A DNA stretch of 64,000 nucleotides from NCBI GenBank assembly GCA_964017155.1, contig OZ024857.1, positions 446,201 through 510,200 of the forward strand, written 5' to 3'. Both the position numbers and the translations under genes were made by a program. The notes under the pieces were generated by a model. It saw only the letters and a list, made by a program, of their open reading frames with translations. It was not told the DNA's origin and did not search any database. This stretch comes from Oasisia sp. SBJ-2009 (taxonomy: Eukaryota; Annelida; Polychaeta; Sabellida; Siboglinidae). Below are positions 47,550 through 62,100 of this stretch, one piece after another; the first letter of the stretch is position 1, and each line of letters starts with the position of its first letter.

Positions 47550-49750
47550 ATAATTGAATTAATTAATTTAATCAAGTATCAAATGTTGGCAAACATACTG
47601 ATATAATAGCAACATTGAAGTGGGTGCGACTTGTACATAAGTGCCAAATAGTGAAATACTGAAAACAAATTGAGAGTATACGTGCTTTTATGAGAGATTG
47701 CGCGTGAAGGTACGCGCCCGCAAGTGTTGGCACTGATGTACAAGTCGGGCCCACCTCAATTTTGGTATTATAACTGTATTTTTGCCAACATTTGATACTT
47801 GATTTTGTTAATTCAATCAATTATAATCATCTTGCGCATATTAATGTTTTATATACAGCGCGTCTTAGCAGACTTTTGAGGTCGAAAAGACAGCGTTGTC
47901 GGCATAAACAAACTGTTTATCGCTCATTTCATATGCACAGTACAGTAACATGCACCTCTGCGCTTGCGACTGGCACAATTCGCGCTGTCTTTTCGACCTC
48001 AACAGTTTGCCAAGACGCGCTGTTTATAAAACATAAATACGCGCAAGATGATTATAATTGAATGAATTAATTTAATCAAGTATCAAATGTTGGCAAAAAT
48101 ACTGATATAATAGCAACATTGAGGTGGGTCCGACTTGTACATAAGTGCCAAATAGTGAAATACTGAAAACAAATTGAGAGCATACGTGCTTTTATGAGAG
48201 AGTGCGCGTGAAGGTACGCGCCCGCAAGTGTTGGCACTTATGTACAAGTCGGGCCCACCTCAATTTTGGTATTATAACTGTATTTTTGCCAACATTTGAT
48301 ACTTGATTTTGTTAATTCAATCAATTATAATCATCTTGCGCATATCAATGTTTTATATACAGCGCGTCTTAGCAGACTTTTGAGGTCGTAAAGACAGCGT
48401 TGTCGGCATAAACAAACTGTTTATCGTTCATTTCATATGCACAGCGCAGTAACATGCACCTCTGCGCTTGCGAATGGCACAATTCGCGCTGTCTTTTCGA
48501 CCTCAAAAGTTTGCCAAGACGCGCTGTTTATAAAACATATATACGCGCAAGATGATCATAATTGAATTAATTAATTTAATCAAGTATCAAATGTTGGCAA
48601 ACATACTGATATAATAGCAACATTGAAGTGGGTGCGACTTGTACATAAGTGCCAAATAGTGAAATACTGAAAACAAATTGAGAGTATACGTGCTTTTATG
48701 AGAGATTGCGCGTGAAGGTACGCGCCCGCAAGTGTTGGCACTGATGTACAAGTCGGGCCCACCTCAATTTTGGTATTATAACTGTATTTTTGCCAACATT
48801 TGATACTTGATTTTGTTAATTCAATCAATTATAATCATCTTGCCCATATTAATGTTTTATATACAGCGCGTCTTAGCAGACTTTTGAGGTCGAAAAGACA
48901 GCGTTGTCGGCATAAACAAACTGTTTATCGCTCATTTCATATGCACAGTACAGTAACATGCACCTCTGCGCTTGCGACTGGCACAATTCGCGCTGTCTTT
49001 TCGACCTCAACAGTTTGCCAAGACGCGCTGTTTATAAAACATAAATACGCGCAAGATGATTATAATTGAATGAATTAATTTAATCAAGTATCAAATGTTG
49101 GCAAAAATACTGATATAATAGCAACATTGAGGTGGGTCCGACTTGTACATAAGTGCCAAATAGTGAAATACTGAAAACAAATTGAGAGCATACGTGCTTT
49201 TATGAGAGAGTGCGCGTGAAGGTACGCGCCCGCAAGTGTTGGCACTTATGTACAAGTCGGGCCCACCTCAATTTTGGTATTATAACTGTATTTTTGCCAA
49301 CATTTGATACTTGATTTTGTTAATTCAATCAATTATAATCATCTTGCGCATATCAATGTTTTATATACAGCGCGTCTTAGCAGACTTTTGAGGTCGTAAA
49401 GACAGCGTTGTCGGCATAAACAAACTGTTTATCGCTCATTTCATATGCACAGCGCAGTAACATGCACCTCTGCGCTTGCGAATGGCACAATTCGCGCTGT
49501 CTTTTCGACCTCAAAAGTTTGCCAAGACGCGCTGTTTATAAAACATATATACGCGCAAGATGATCATAATTGAATTAATTAATTTAATCAAGTATCAAAT
49601 GTTGGCAAACATACTGATATAATAGCAACATTGAAGTGGGTGCGACTTGTACATAAGTGCCAAATAGTGAAATACTGAAAACAAATTGAGAGTATACGTG
49701 CTTTTATGAGAGATTGCGCGTGAAGGTACGCGCCCGCAAGTGTTGGCACT
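47550..49750. repeat. Higher-order tandem repeat, period 1,008 bp (dimer, two copies and part of a third)
   Basis: The caaacatactg units at 47486, 48494 and 49502 alternate with caaaatactg units at 47990 and 48998. Copies 1 and 2 share the private cacagtacagtaac near 47936 and 48944 and ggcactgatg. Copies 2 and 3 share gatgatcataattg. Confidence 0.8.
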
Positions 49751-52521
49751 TATGTACAAGTCGGGCCCACCTCAATTTTGGTATTATAACTGTATTTTTG
49801 CCAACATTTGTACTTGATTTTGTTAATTCAATCAATTATAATCATCTTGCGCATATTAATGTTTTATATACAGCGCGTCTTAGCAGACTTTTGAGGTCGA
49901 AAAGACAGCGTTGTCGGCATAAACAAACTGTTTATCGCTCATTTCATATGCACAGCGCAGTAACATGCACCTCTGCGCTTGCGACTGGCACAATTCGCGC
50001 TGTCTTTTCGACCTCAACAGTTTGCCAAGACGCGCTGTTTATAAAACATAAATACGCGCAAGATGATTATAATTGAATGAATTAATTTAATCAAGTATCA
50101 AATGTTGGCAAAAATACTGATATAATAGCAACATTGAGGTGGGTCCGACTTGTACATAAGTGCCAAATAGTGAAATACTGAAAACAAATTGAGAGCATAC
50201 GTGCTTTTATGAGAGAGTGCGCGTGAAGTTGCGCGCCCGCAAGTGTAGACATTAATGTACAAGTCGGGCCCACCTCAATTTTGGTATTATAACTGTATCT
50301 TTGCTAACATGTGATACTTGATTTTGTTAATTCAATCAATTATAATCATCTGCGCATATTAATGTTTTATATACAGCGCGTCTTAGCAGACTTTTGAGGT
50401 CGAAAAGACAGCGTTGTCGGCAAAACAAACTGTTTATCGCTCATTTCATATGCACAGCGCAGTAACATGCACCTCTGCGCTTGCGACTGGCACAATTCGC
50501 GCTGTCTTTTCGACCTCAACAGTTTGCCAAGACGCGCTGTTTATAAAACATAAATACGCGCAAGATGATTATAATTGAATGAATTAATTTAATCAAGTAT
50601 CAAATGTTGGCAAAAATACTGATATAATAGCAACATTGAGGTGGGTCCGACTTGTACATAAGTGCCAAATAGTGAAATACTGAAAACAAATTGAGAGCAT
50701 ACGTGCTTTTATGAGAGAGTGCGCGTGAAGGTACGCGCCCGCAAGTGTTGGCACTTATGTACAAGTCGGGCCCACCTCAATTTTGGTATTATAACTGTAT
50801 TTTTGCCAACATTTGATACTTGATTTTGTTAATTTAATCAATTATAATCATCTTGCGCATATCAATGTTTTATATACAGCGCGTCTTAGCAGACTTTTGA
50901 GGTCGTAAAGACAGCGTTGTCGGCATAAACAAACTGTTTATCGCTCATTTCATATGCACAGCGCAGTAACATGCACCTCTGCGCTTGCGACTGGCACAAT
51001 TCGCGCTGTCTTTTCGACCTCAACAGTTTGCCAAGACGCGCTGTTTATAAAACATAAATACGCGCAAGATGATTATAATTGAATTAATTAATTTAATCAA
51101 GTATCAAATGTTGGCAAAAACACTGATATAATAGCAACATTGAGGTGTTTCCGACTTGTACATAAGTGCCAAATAGTGAAATACTGAAAACAAATTGAGA
51201 GTATACGTGCTTTTATGAGAGAGTGCGCGTGAAGTTGCGCGCCCGCAAGTGTAGACATTAATGTACAAGTCGGGCCCACCTCAATTTTGGTATTATAACT
51301 GTATCTTTGCTAACATGTGATACTTGATTTTGTTAATTCAATCAATTATAATCATCTGCGCATATTAATGTTTTATATACAGCGCGTCTTAGCAGACTTT
51401 TGAGGTCGAAAAGACAGCGTTGTCGGCATAAACAAACTGTTTATCGCTCATTTCATATGCACAGCGCAGTAACATTCACCTCTGCGCTTGCGACTGGCAC
51501 AATTCGCGCTGTCTTTTCGACCTCAACAGTTTGCCAAGACGCGCTGTTTATAAAACATAAATACGCGCAAGATGATTATAATTGAATGGATTAATTTAAT
51601 CAAGTATCAAATGTTGGCAAAAATACTGATATAATAGCAACATTGAGGTGGGTCCGACTTGTACATAAGTGCCAAATAGTGAAATACTGAAAACAAATTG
51701 AGAGCATACGTGCTTTTATGAGAGAATGCGCGTGAAGTTGCGCGCCCGCAAGTGTAGGCATTAACTTACAAGTCCGGCCCACCTCAATGTTGGTATTATA
51801 ACTGTATCTTTGCTAACATTTGATACTTGATTTTGTTAATTCAATCAATTATAATCATCTTGCGCATATTAATGTTTTATATACAGCGCGTTCTAGCAGA
51901 CTTTTGAGGTCGAAAAGACAGCGTGGTCGGCATAAACAAACTGTTTATCGCTCATTTCATATGCACAGCGCAGTAACATGCACCTCTTCGCTTGCGACTG
52001 GCACAATTCGCGCTGTCTTTTCGACCTCAAAAGTTTCCTAAGACGCGCTGTTTATAAAACATAAATACGCGCAAGATGACTATAATTGAATGAATTAATT
52101 TAATCAAGTGTCAAATGTTGGCAAAAATACTGATATAATAGCAACATTGAGGTGGGTCCGACTTGTACATAAGTGCCAAATAGTGAAATACTGAAAACAA
52201 ATTGAGAGTATACGTGCTTTTATGAGAGAGTGCGCGTGAAGTTGCGCGCCCGCAAGTGTAGGCATTGATGTACAAGTCGGGCCCACCTCAATTTTGGTAT
52301 TATAACTGTATCTTTGCCAACATTTTATACTTGATTTTGTTAATTCAATCAATTATAATCATCTTGCGCATATATATGTTTTATAACCAGCGCGTCTCAG
52401 CAGACTTTTAAGGTCGAAAAGACAGCGTGGTCGGCATAAACAAATTGTGTATCGCTCAATTCATATGCACAGCGCAGTAACATGCACCGCTGCGCTTGCG
52501 ACTGGCACAAATCGCGCTGTC

Positions 52522-53014
52522 TTTTCGACCTCAAAAGTTTGCCAAGACGCGCTGTTTATAAAACATAAATACGCGCAAGATGATTATAATTGAATGAGTT
52601 AATTTATTCAAGTATCAAATGTTGGCAAAAATACTGATATAATAGCAACATTGAGGTGGGTCCGACTTGTACATAAGTGCCAAATAGTGAAATACTGAAA
52701 ACAAATTGAGAGTATACGTGCTTTTATGAGAGAGTGCGCGTGAAGTTGCGCGCCCGCAAGTGTAGGCATTGATGTACAAGTCGGGCCCACCTCAATTTTG
52801 GTATTATAACTGTATCTTTGCCAACATTTGATACTTGATTTTGTTAATTCAATCAATTATAATCATCTTCCGCATATATATGTTTTATAACCAGCAGATT
52901 TTAAGGTCGAAAAGACAGCGTGGTCGGCATAAACAAATTGTTTATCGCTCAATTCATATGCACAGCGGAGTAACATGCACCGCTGCGCTTGCGACTGGCA
53001 CAAATCGCGCTGTC
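52522..53014. repeat. 493-bp unit with a 10-bp deletion in the right arm
   Basis: ataaccagcagatttt near 52887-52902 replaces the usual ataaccag, cgcgtctcag, cagatttt order. The lost 10 bp lie between direct cag repeats, so slippage is the simple explanation. Confidence 0.9.
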
Positions 53015-53305
53015 TTTTCGACCTCAAAAGTTTGCCAAGACACGCTGTTTATAAAACATAAATACGCGCAAGATGATTAAAATTGAATGAATTAATTTAA
53101 TCAAGTATCAAATGTTGGCAAAAATACTGATATAATAGCAACATTGAGGTGGGTCCGACTTGTACATAAGTGCCAAATAGTGAAATACTGAAAACAAATT
53201 GAGAGTATACGTGGTCGGCATAAACAAACTGTATATCGCTCATTTCATATGCACAGCGCAGTAACATGCACCTCTGCGCTTGCGAATGGCACAATTCGCG
53301 CTGTC
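53015..53305. repeat. Deleted satellite unit, 291 bp (Δ213)
   Basis: Standard junction. Private acacgctg in its left arm (near 53040). Confidence 0.92.
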
Positions 53306-56300
53306 TTTTCGACCTCAACAGTTTGCCAAGACGCGCTGTTTATAAAACATATATACGCGCAAGATGATTATAATTGAATTAATTAATTTAATCAAGTATC
53401 AAATGTTGGCAAACATACTGATATAATAGCAACATTGAAGTGGGTCCGACTTGTACATAAGTGCCAAATAGTGAAATACTGAAAACAAATTGAGAGTATA
53501 CGTGCTTTTATGAGAGATTGCGCGTGAAGGTACGCGCCCGCAAGTGTTGGCACTTATGTACAAGTCGGGCCCACCTCAATTTTGGTATTATAACTGTATT
53601 TTTGCCAACATTTGATACTTGATTTTGTTAATTCAATCAATTATAATCATCTTGCGCATATTAATGTTTTATATACAGCGCGTCTTAGCAGACTTTTGAG
53701 GTCGAAAAGACAGCGTTGTCGGCATAAACAAACTGTTTATCGCTCATTTCATATGCACAGCGCAGTAACATGCACCTCTGCGCTTGCGACTGGCACAATT
53801 CGCGCTGTCTTTTCGACCTCAACAGTTTGCCAAGACGCGCTGTTTATAAAACATAAATACGCGCAAGATGATTATAATTGAATGAATTAATTTAATCAAG
53901 TATCAAATGTTGGCAAAAATACTGATATAATAGCAACATTGAGGTGGGTCCGACTTGTACATAAGTGCCAAATAGTGAAATACTGAAAACAAATTGAGAG
54001 CATACGTGCTTTTATGAGAGAGTGCGCGTGAAGTTGCGCGCCCGCAAGTATAGGCATTAACGTACAAGTCCGGCCCACCTCAATTTTGGTATTATAACTG
54101 TATCTTTGCTAACATTTGATACTTGATTTTGTTAATTCAATCAATTATAATCATCTTGCGCATATTAATGTTTTATATACAGCGCGTTCTAGCAGACTTT
54201 TGAGGTCGAAAAGACAGCGTGGTCGGCATAAACAAACTGTTTATCGCTCATTTCATATGCACAGCGCAGTAACATGCACCTCTTCGCTTGCGACTGGCAC
54301 AATTCGCGCTGTCTTTTCGACCTCAAAAGTTTGCTAAGACGCGCTGTTTATAAAACATAAATACGCGCAAGATGATTATAATTGAATGAATTAATTTAAT
54401 CAAGTATCAAATGTTGGCAAAAATACTGATATAATAGCAACATTGAGGTGGGTCCGACTTGTACATAAGTGCCAAATAGTGAAATACTGAAAACAAATTG
54501 AGAGTATACGTGCTTTTATGAGAGAGTGCGCGTGAAGTTGCGCGCCCGCAAGTGTAGGCATTGATGTACAAGTCGGGCCCACCTCAATTTTGGTATTATA
54601 ACTGTATCTTTGCCAACATTTGATACTAGATTTTGTTAATTCAATCAATTATAATCATCTTGCGCATATATATGTTTTATAACCAGCGCGTCTCAGCAGA
54701 TTTTAAGGTCGAAAAGACAGCGTGGTCGGCATAAACCCATTGTTTATCGCTCAATTCATATGCACAGCGGAGTAACATGCACCGCTGCGCTTGCGACTGG
54801 CACTAATCGCGCTGTCTTTTCGACCTCAAAAGTTTGCCAAGACGCGCTGTTTATAAAACATAAATACGCGCAAGATGATTAAAATTGAATGAATTAATTT
54901 AATCAAGTATCAAATGTTGGCAAAAACACTGATATAATAGCAACATTGAGGTGTTTCCGACTTGTACATAAGTGCCAAATAGTGAAATACTGAAAACAAA
55001 TTGAGAGTATACGTGCTTTTATGAGAGATTGCGCGTGAAGGTACGCGCCCGCAAGTGTTGGCACTTATGTACAAGTCGGGCCCACCTCAATTTTGGTATT
55101 ATAACTGTATTTTTGCCAACATTTGATACTTGATTTTGTTAATTCAATCAATTATAATCATCTTGCGCATATTAATGTTTTATATACAGCGCGTCTTAGC
55201 AGACTTTTGAGGTCGTAAAGACAGCGTTGTCGGCATAAACAAACTGTTTATCGCTCATTTCATATGCACAGCGCAGTAACATGCACCTCTGCGCTTGCGA
55301 CTGGCACAATTCGCGCTGTCTTTTCGACCTCAACAGTTTGCCAAGACGCGCTGTTTATAAAACATAAATACGCGCAAGATGATTATAATTGAATTAATTA
55401 ATTTAATCAAGTATCAAATGTTGGCAAAAATACTGATATAATAGCAACATTGAGGTGGGTCCGACTTGTACATAAGTGCCAAATAGTGAAATACTGAAAA
55501 CAAATTGAGAGTATACGTGCTTTTATGAGAGAGTGCGCGTGAAGTTGCGCGCCCGCAAGTGTAGACATTAATGTACAAGTCGGGCCCACCTCAATTTTGG
55601 TATTATAACTGTATCTTTGCTAACATGTGATACTTGATTTTGTTAATTCAATCAATTATAATCATCTGCGCATATTAATGTTTTATATACAGCGCGTCTT
55701 AGCAGACTTTTGAGGTCGAAAAGACAGCGTTGTCGGCAAAACAAACTGTTTATCGCTCATTTCATATGCACAGCGCAGTAACATGCACCTCTGCGCTTGC
55801 GACTGGCACAATTCGCGCTGTCTTTTCGACCTCAACAGTTTGCCAAGACGCGCTGTTTATAAAACATAAATACGCGCAAGATGATTATAATTGAATGAAT
55901 TAATTTAATCAAGTATCAAATGTTGGCAAAAATACTGATATAATAGCAACATTGAGGTGGGTCCGACTTGTACATAAGTGCCAAATAGTGAAATACTGAA
56001 AACAAATTGAGAGCATACGTGCTTTTATGAGAGAGTGCGCGTGAAGGTACGCGCCCGCAAGTGTTGGCACTTATGTACAAGTCGGGCCCACCTCAATTTT
56101 GGTATTATAACTGTATTTTTGCCAACATTTGATACTTGATTTTGTTAATTTAATCAATTATAATCATCTTGCGCATATCAATGTTTTATATACAGCGCGT
56201 CTTAGCAGACTTTTGAGGTCGTAAAGACAGCGTTGTCGGCATAAACAAACTGTTTATCGCTCATTTCATATGCACAGCGCAGTAACATGCACCTCTGCGC

Positions 56301-58843
56301 TTGCGACTGGCACAATTCGCGCTGTCTTTTCGACCTCAACAGTTTGCCAAGACGCGCTGTTTATAAAACATAAATACGCGCAAGATGATTATAATTGAAT
56401 TAATTAATTTAATCAAGTATCAAATGTTGGCAAAAACACTGATATAATAGCAACATTGAGGTGTTTCCGACTTGTACATAAGTGCCAAATAGTGAAATAC
56501 TGAAAACAAATTGAGAGTATACGTGCTTTTATGAGAGAGTGCGCGTGAAGTTGCGCGCCCGCAAGTGTAGACATTAATGTACAAGTCGGGCCCACCTCAA
56601 TTTTGGTATTATAACTGTATCTTTGCTAACATGTGATACTTGATTTTGTTATTTCAATCAATTATAATCATCTGCGCATATTAATGTTTTATATACAGCG
56701 CGTCTTAGCAGACTTTTGAGGTCGAAAAGACAGCGTTGTCGGCATAAACAAACTGTTTATCGCTCATTTCATATGCACAGCGCAGTAACATGCACCTCTG
56801 CGCTTGCGACTGGCACAATTCGCGCTGTCTTTTCGACCTCAACAGTTTGCCAAGACGCGCTGTTTATAAAACATAAATACGCGCAAGATGATTATAATTG
56901 AATGGATTAATTTAATCAAGTATCAAATGTTGGCAAAAACACTGATATAATAGCAACATTGAGGTGTTTCCGACTTGTACATAAGTGCCAAATAGTGAAA
57001 TACTGAAAACAAATTGAGAGTATACGTGCTTTTATGAGAGAGTGCGCGTGAAGTTGCGCGCCCGCAAGTGTAGACATTAATGTACAAGTCGGGCCCACCT
57101 CAATTTTGGTATTATAACTGTATCTTTGCTAACATGTGATACTTGATTTTGTTATTTCAATCAATTATAATCATCTGCGCATATTAATGTTTTATATACA
57201 GCGCGTCTTAGCAGACTTTTGAGGTCGAAAAGACAGCGTTGTCGGCATAAACAAACTGTTTATCGCTCATTTCATATGCACAGCGCAGTAACATGCACCT
57301 CTGCGCTTGCGACTGGCACAATTCGCGCTGTCTTTTCGACCTCAACAGTTTGCCAAGACGCGCTGTTTATAAAACATAAATACGCGCAAGATGATTATAA
57401 TTGAATGGATTAATTTAATCAAGTATCAAATGTTGGCAAAAATACTGATATAATAGCAACATTGAGGTGGGTCCGACTTTTACATAAGTGCCAAATAGTG
57501 AAATACTGAAAACAAATTGAGAGCATACGTGCTTTTATGAGAGAATGCGCGTGAAGTTGCGCGCCCGCAAGTGTAGGCATTAACTTACAAGTCCGGCCCA
57601 CCTCAATGTTGGTATTATAACTGTATCTTTGCTAACATTTGATACTTGATTTTGTTAATTCAATCAATTATAATCATCTTGCGCATATTAATGTTTTATA
57701 TACAGCGCGTTCTAGCAGACTTTTGAGGTCGAAAAGACAGCGTGGTCGGCATAAACAAACTGTTTATCGCTCATTTCATATGCACAGCGCAGTAACATGC
57801 ACCTCTGCGCTTGCGACTGGCACAATTCGCGCTGTCTTTTCGACCTCAACAGTTTGCCAAGACGCGCTGTTTATAAAACATAAATACGCGCAAGATGATT
57901 ATAATTGAATGAATTAATTTAATCAAGTATCAAATGTTGGCAAAAATACTGATATAATAGCAACATTGAGGTGGGTCCGACTTGTACATAAGTGCCAAAT
58001 AGTGAAATACTGAAAACAAATTGAGAGCATACGTGCTTTTATGAGAGAGTGCGCGTGAAGTTGCGCGCCCGCAAGTATAGGCATTAACGTACAAGTCCGG
58101 CCCACCTCAATTTTGGTATTATAACTGTATCTTTGCTAACATTTGATACTTGATTTTGTTAATTCAATCAATTATAATCATCTTGCGCATATTAATGTTT
58201 TATATACAGCGCGTTCTAGCAGACTTTTGAGGTCGAAAAGACAGCGTGGTCGGCATAAACAAACTGTTTATCGCTCATTTCATATGCACAGCGCAGTAAC
58301 ATGCACCTCTTCGCTTGCGACTGGCACAATTCGCGCTGTCTTTTCGACCTCAAAAGTTTGCTAAGACGCGCTGTTTATAAAACATAAATACGCGCAAGAT
58401 GATTATAATTGAATGAATTAATTTAATCAAGTATCAAATGTTGGCAAAAATACTGATATAATAGCAACATTGAGGTGGGTCCGACTTGTACATAAGTGCC
58501 AAATAGTGAAATACTGAAAACAAATTGAGAGTATACGTGCTTTTATGAGAGAGTGCGCGTGAAGTTGCGCGCCCGCAAGTGTAGGCATTGATGTACAAGT
58601 CGGGCCCACCTCAATTTTGGTATTATAACTGTATCTTTGCCAACATTTGATACTAGATTTTGTTAATTCAATCAATTATAATCATCTTGCGCATATATAT
58701 GTTTTATAACCAGCGCGTCTCAGCAGATTTTAAGGTCGAAAAGACAGCGTGGTCGGCATAAACAAATTGTTTATCGCTCAATTCATATGCACAGCGGAGT
58801 AACATGCACCGCTGCGCTTGCGACTGGCACAAATCGCGCTGTC
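53306..58843. repeat. Run of 11 full-length units
   Basis: It contains a 502-bp unit at 55321, the perfect single-unit duplication near 56403, and units at 57333-58843 that are mosaics of the 51514 and 53810 types. The unit at 57333 has private gacttttacataag and is otherwise like 51514. Confidence 0.9.
56403..57440. repeat. Single-unit tandem duplication, period 503 bp
   Basis: Two adjacent 503-bp units appear identical on reading and share the private gttatttcaatc near 56650 and 57153, absent from the related unit at 51011. The copies part near 57441. This is the clearest one-unit duplication in the window. Confidence 0.85.
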
Positions 58844-59134
58844 TTTTCGACCTCAAAAGTTTGCCAAGACGCGCTGTTTATAAAACATAAATATGCGCAA
58901 GATGATTAAAATTGAATGAATTAATTTAATCAAGTATCAAATGTTGGCAAAAATACTGATATAATAGCAACATTGAGGTGGGTCCGACTTGTACATAAGT
59001 GCCAAATAGTGAAATACTGAAAACAAATTGAGAGTATACGTGGTCGGCATAAACAAACTGTATATCGCTCATTTCATATGCACAGCGCAGTAACATGCAC
59101 CTCTGCGCTTGCGAATGGCACAATTCGCGCTGTC
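58844..59134. repeat. Deleted satellite unit, 291 bp (Δ213)
   Basis: Standard junction; copy at +5,829 of the 53015 unit, with private aatatgcgcaag in its left arm. Confidence 0.92.
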
Positions 59135-62100
59135 TTTTCGACCTCAACAGTTTGCCAAGACGCGCTGTTTATAAAACATATATACGCGCAAGATGATTAT
59201 AATTGAATTAATTAATTTAATCAAGTATCAAATGTTGGCAAACATACTGATATAATAGCAACATTGAAGTGGGTGCGACTTGTACATAAGTGCCAAATAG
59301 TGAAATACTGAAAACAAATTGAGAGTATACGTGCTTTTATGAGAGATTGCGCGTGAAGGTACGCGCCCGCAAGTGTTGGCACTTATGTACAAGTCGGGCC
59401 CACCTCAATTTTGGTATTATAACTGTATTTTTGCCAACATTTGATACTTGATTTTGTTAATTCAATCAATTATAATCATCTTGCGCATATTAATGTTTTA
59501 TATACAGCGCGTCTTAGCAGACTTTTGAGGTCGAAAAGACAGCGTTGTCGGCATAAACAAACTGTTTATCGCTCAATTCATATGCACAGCGCAGTAACAT
59601 GCACCTCTGCGCTTGCGGCTGGCACAATTCGCGCTGTCTTTTCGACCTCAACAGTTTGCCAAGACGCGCTGTTTATAAAACATAAATACGCGCAAGATGA
59701 TTATAATTGAATGAATTAATTTAATCAAGTATCAAATGTTGGCAAAAATACTGATATAATAGCAACATTGAGGTGGGTCCGACTTGTACATAAGTGCCAA
59801 ATAGTGAAATACTGAAAACAAATTGAGAGCATACGTGCTTTTATGAGAGAGTGCGCGTGAAGTTGCGCGCCCGCAAGTATAGGCATTAACGTACAAGTCC
59901 GGCCCACCTCAATTTTGGTATTATAACTGTATCTTTGCTAACATTTGATACTTGATTTTGTTAATTCAATCAATTATAATCATCTTGCGCATATTAATGT
60001 TTTATATACAGCGCGTTCTAGCAGACTTTTGAGGTCGAAAAGACAGCGTGGTCGGCATAAACAAACTGTTTATCGCTCATTTCATATGCACAGCGCAGTA
60101 ACATGCACCTCTTCGCTTGCGACTGGCACAATTCGCGCTGTCTTTTCGACCTCAAAAGTTTGCTAAGACGCGCTGTTTATAAAACATAAATACGCGCAAG
60201 ATGATTATAATTGAATGAATTAATTTAATCAAGTATCAAATGTTGGCAAAAATACTGATATAATAGCAACATTGAGGTGGGTCCGACTTGTACATAAGTG
60301 CCAAATAGTGAAATACTGAAAACAAATTGAGAGTATACGTGCTTTTATGAGAGAGTGCGCGTGAAGTTGCGCGCCCGCAAGTGTAGGCATTGATGTACAA
60401 GTCGGGCCCACCTCAATTTTGGTATTATAACTGTATCTTTGCCAACATTTGATACTAGATTTTGTTAATTCAATCAATTATAATCATCTTGCGCATATAT
60501 ATGTTTTATAACCAGCGCGTCTCAGCAGATTTTAAGGTCGAAAAGACAGCGTGGTCGGCATAAACCCATTGTTTATCGCTCAATTCATATGCACAGCGGA
60601 GTAACATGCACCGCTGCGCTTGCGACTGGCACAAATCGCGCTGTCTTTTCGACCTCAAAAGTTTGCCAAGACGCGCTGTTTATAAAACATAAATACGCGC
60701 AAGATGATTAAAATTGAATGAATTAATTTAATCAAGTATCAAATGTTGGCAAAAACACTGATATAATAGCAACATTGAGGTGTTTCCGACTTGTACATAA
60801 GTGCCAAATAGTGAAATACTGAAAACAAATTGAGAGTATACGTGCTTTTATGAGAGATTGCGCGTGAAGGTACGCGCCCGCAAGTGTTGGCACTTATGTA
60901 CAAGTCGGGCCCACCTCAATTTTGGTATTATAACTGTATTTTTGCCAACATTTGATACTTGATTTTGTTAATTCAATCAATTATAATCATCTTGCGCATA
61001 TTAATGTTTTATATACAGCGCGTCTTAGCAGACTTTTGAGGTCGTAAAGACAGCGTTGTCGGCATAAACAAACTGTTTATCGCTCATTTCATATGCACAG
61101 CGCAGTAACATGCACCTCTGCGCTTGCGACTGGCACAATTCGCGCTGTCTTTTCGACCTCAACAGTTTGCCAAGACGCGCTGTTTATAAAACATAAATAC
61201 GCGCAAGATGATTATAATTGAATTAATTAATTTAATCAAGTATCAAATGTTGGCAAAAATACTGATATAATAGCAACATTGAGGTGGGTCCGACTTGTAC
61301 ATAAGTGCCAAATAGTGAAATACTGAAAACAAATTGAGAGTATACGTGCTTTTATGAGAGAGTGCGCGTGAAGTTGCGCGCCCGCAAGTGTAGACATTAA
61401 TGTACAAGTCGGGCCCACCTCAATTTTGGTATTATAACTGTATCTTTGCTAACATGTGATACTTGATTTTGTTAATTCAATCAATTATAATCATCTGCGC
61501 ATATTAATGTTTTATATACAGCGCGTCTTAGCAGACTTTTGAGGTCGAAAAGACAGCGTGGTCGGCATAAACAAACTGTTTATCGCTCATTTCATATGCA
61601 CAGCGCAGTAACATGCACCTCTTCGCTTGCGACTGGCACAATTCGCGCTGTCTTTTCGACCTCAAAAGTTTGCCAAGACGCGTTGTTTATAAAACATAAA
61701 TACGCGCAAGATGATTATAATTGAATGAATTAATTTAATCAAGTATCAAATGTTGGCAAAAATACTGATATAATAGCAACATTGAGGTGGGTCCGACTTG
61801 TACATAAGTGCCAAATAGTGAAATACTTAAAACAAATTGAGAGTATACGTGCTTTTATGAGAGAGTGCGCGTGAAGTTGCGCGCCCGCAAGTGTAGGCAT
61901 TGATGTACAATTCGGGCCCACCTCAATTTTGGTATTATAACTGTATCTTTGCCAACATTTGATACTTGATTTTGTTAATTCAATCAATTATAATCATCTT
62001 GCGCATATATATGTTTTATAACCAGCGGGTCTCAGCAGACTTTTAAGGTCGAAAAGACAGCGTGGTCGGCATAAACAAATTGTGTATCGCTCAATTAATA

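Larger units (their letters stand above)
47486..53014. repeat. Run of 11 full-length units
   Basis: It contains the 1,008-bp dimer repeat, a 502-bp unit at 50005 with cggcaaaacaaac, a unit at 51514 with gagagaatgcgcg and cattaacttac, and a 493-bp unit at 52522 with a 10-bp loss. Confidence 0.9.
50210..56904. repeat. Higher-order duplication, period 5,316 bp (second copy truncated)
   Basis: About 50210-51588 matches 55526-56904. The strongest marker is the one-base loss cggcaaaacaaac near 50420 and 55736, together with catgtgatac and catctgcgc. Confidence 0.7.
53015..61556. repeat. Higher-order duplication, period 5,829 bp (second copy truncated)
   Basis: From about 53015 to 55727 the sequence matches 58844 to 61556. 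Shared markers are gcaagtataggc and gatactagatttt. The copies differ at several sites, for example gtgggtccg/gtgggtgcg near 53445/59274 and cactaatcgcg/cacaaatcgcg near 54803/60632, so this block looks older than the 7,926-bp one. Confidence 0.72.

Noticed and set aside
49714..50076. Longest frame in the window, 120 codons
   Set aside because: It arises only because the unit at 49502 lost one base (catttgtac for catttgatac), joining two ordinary frames. It is a single-copy accident of a frameshift.
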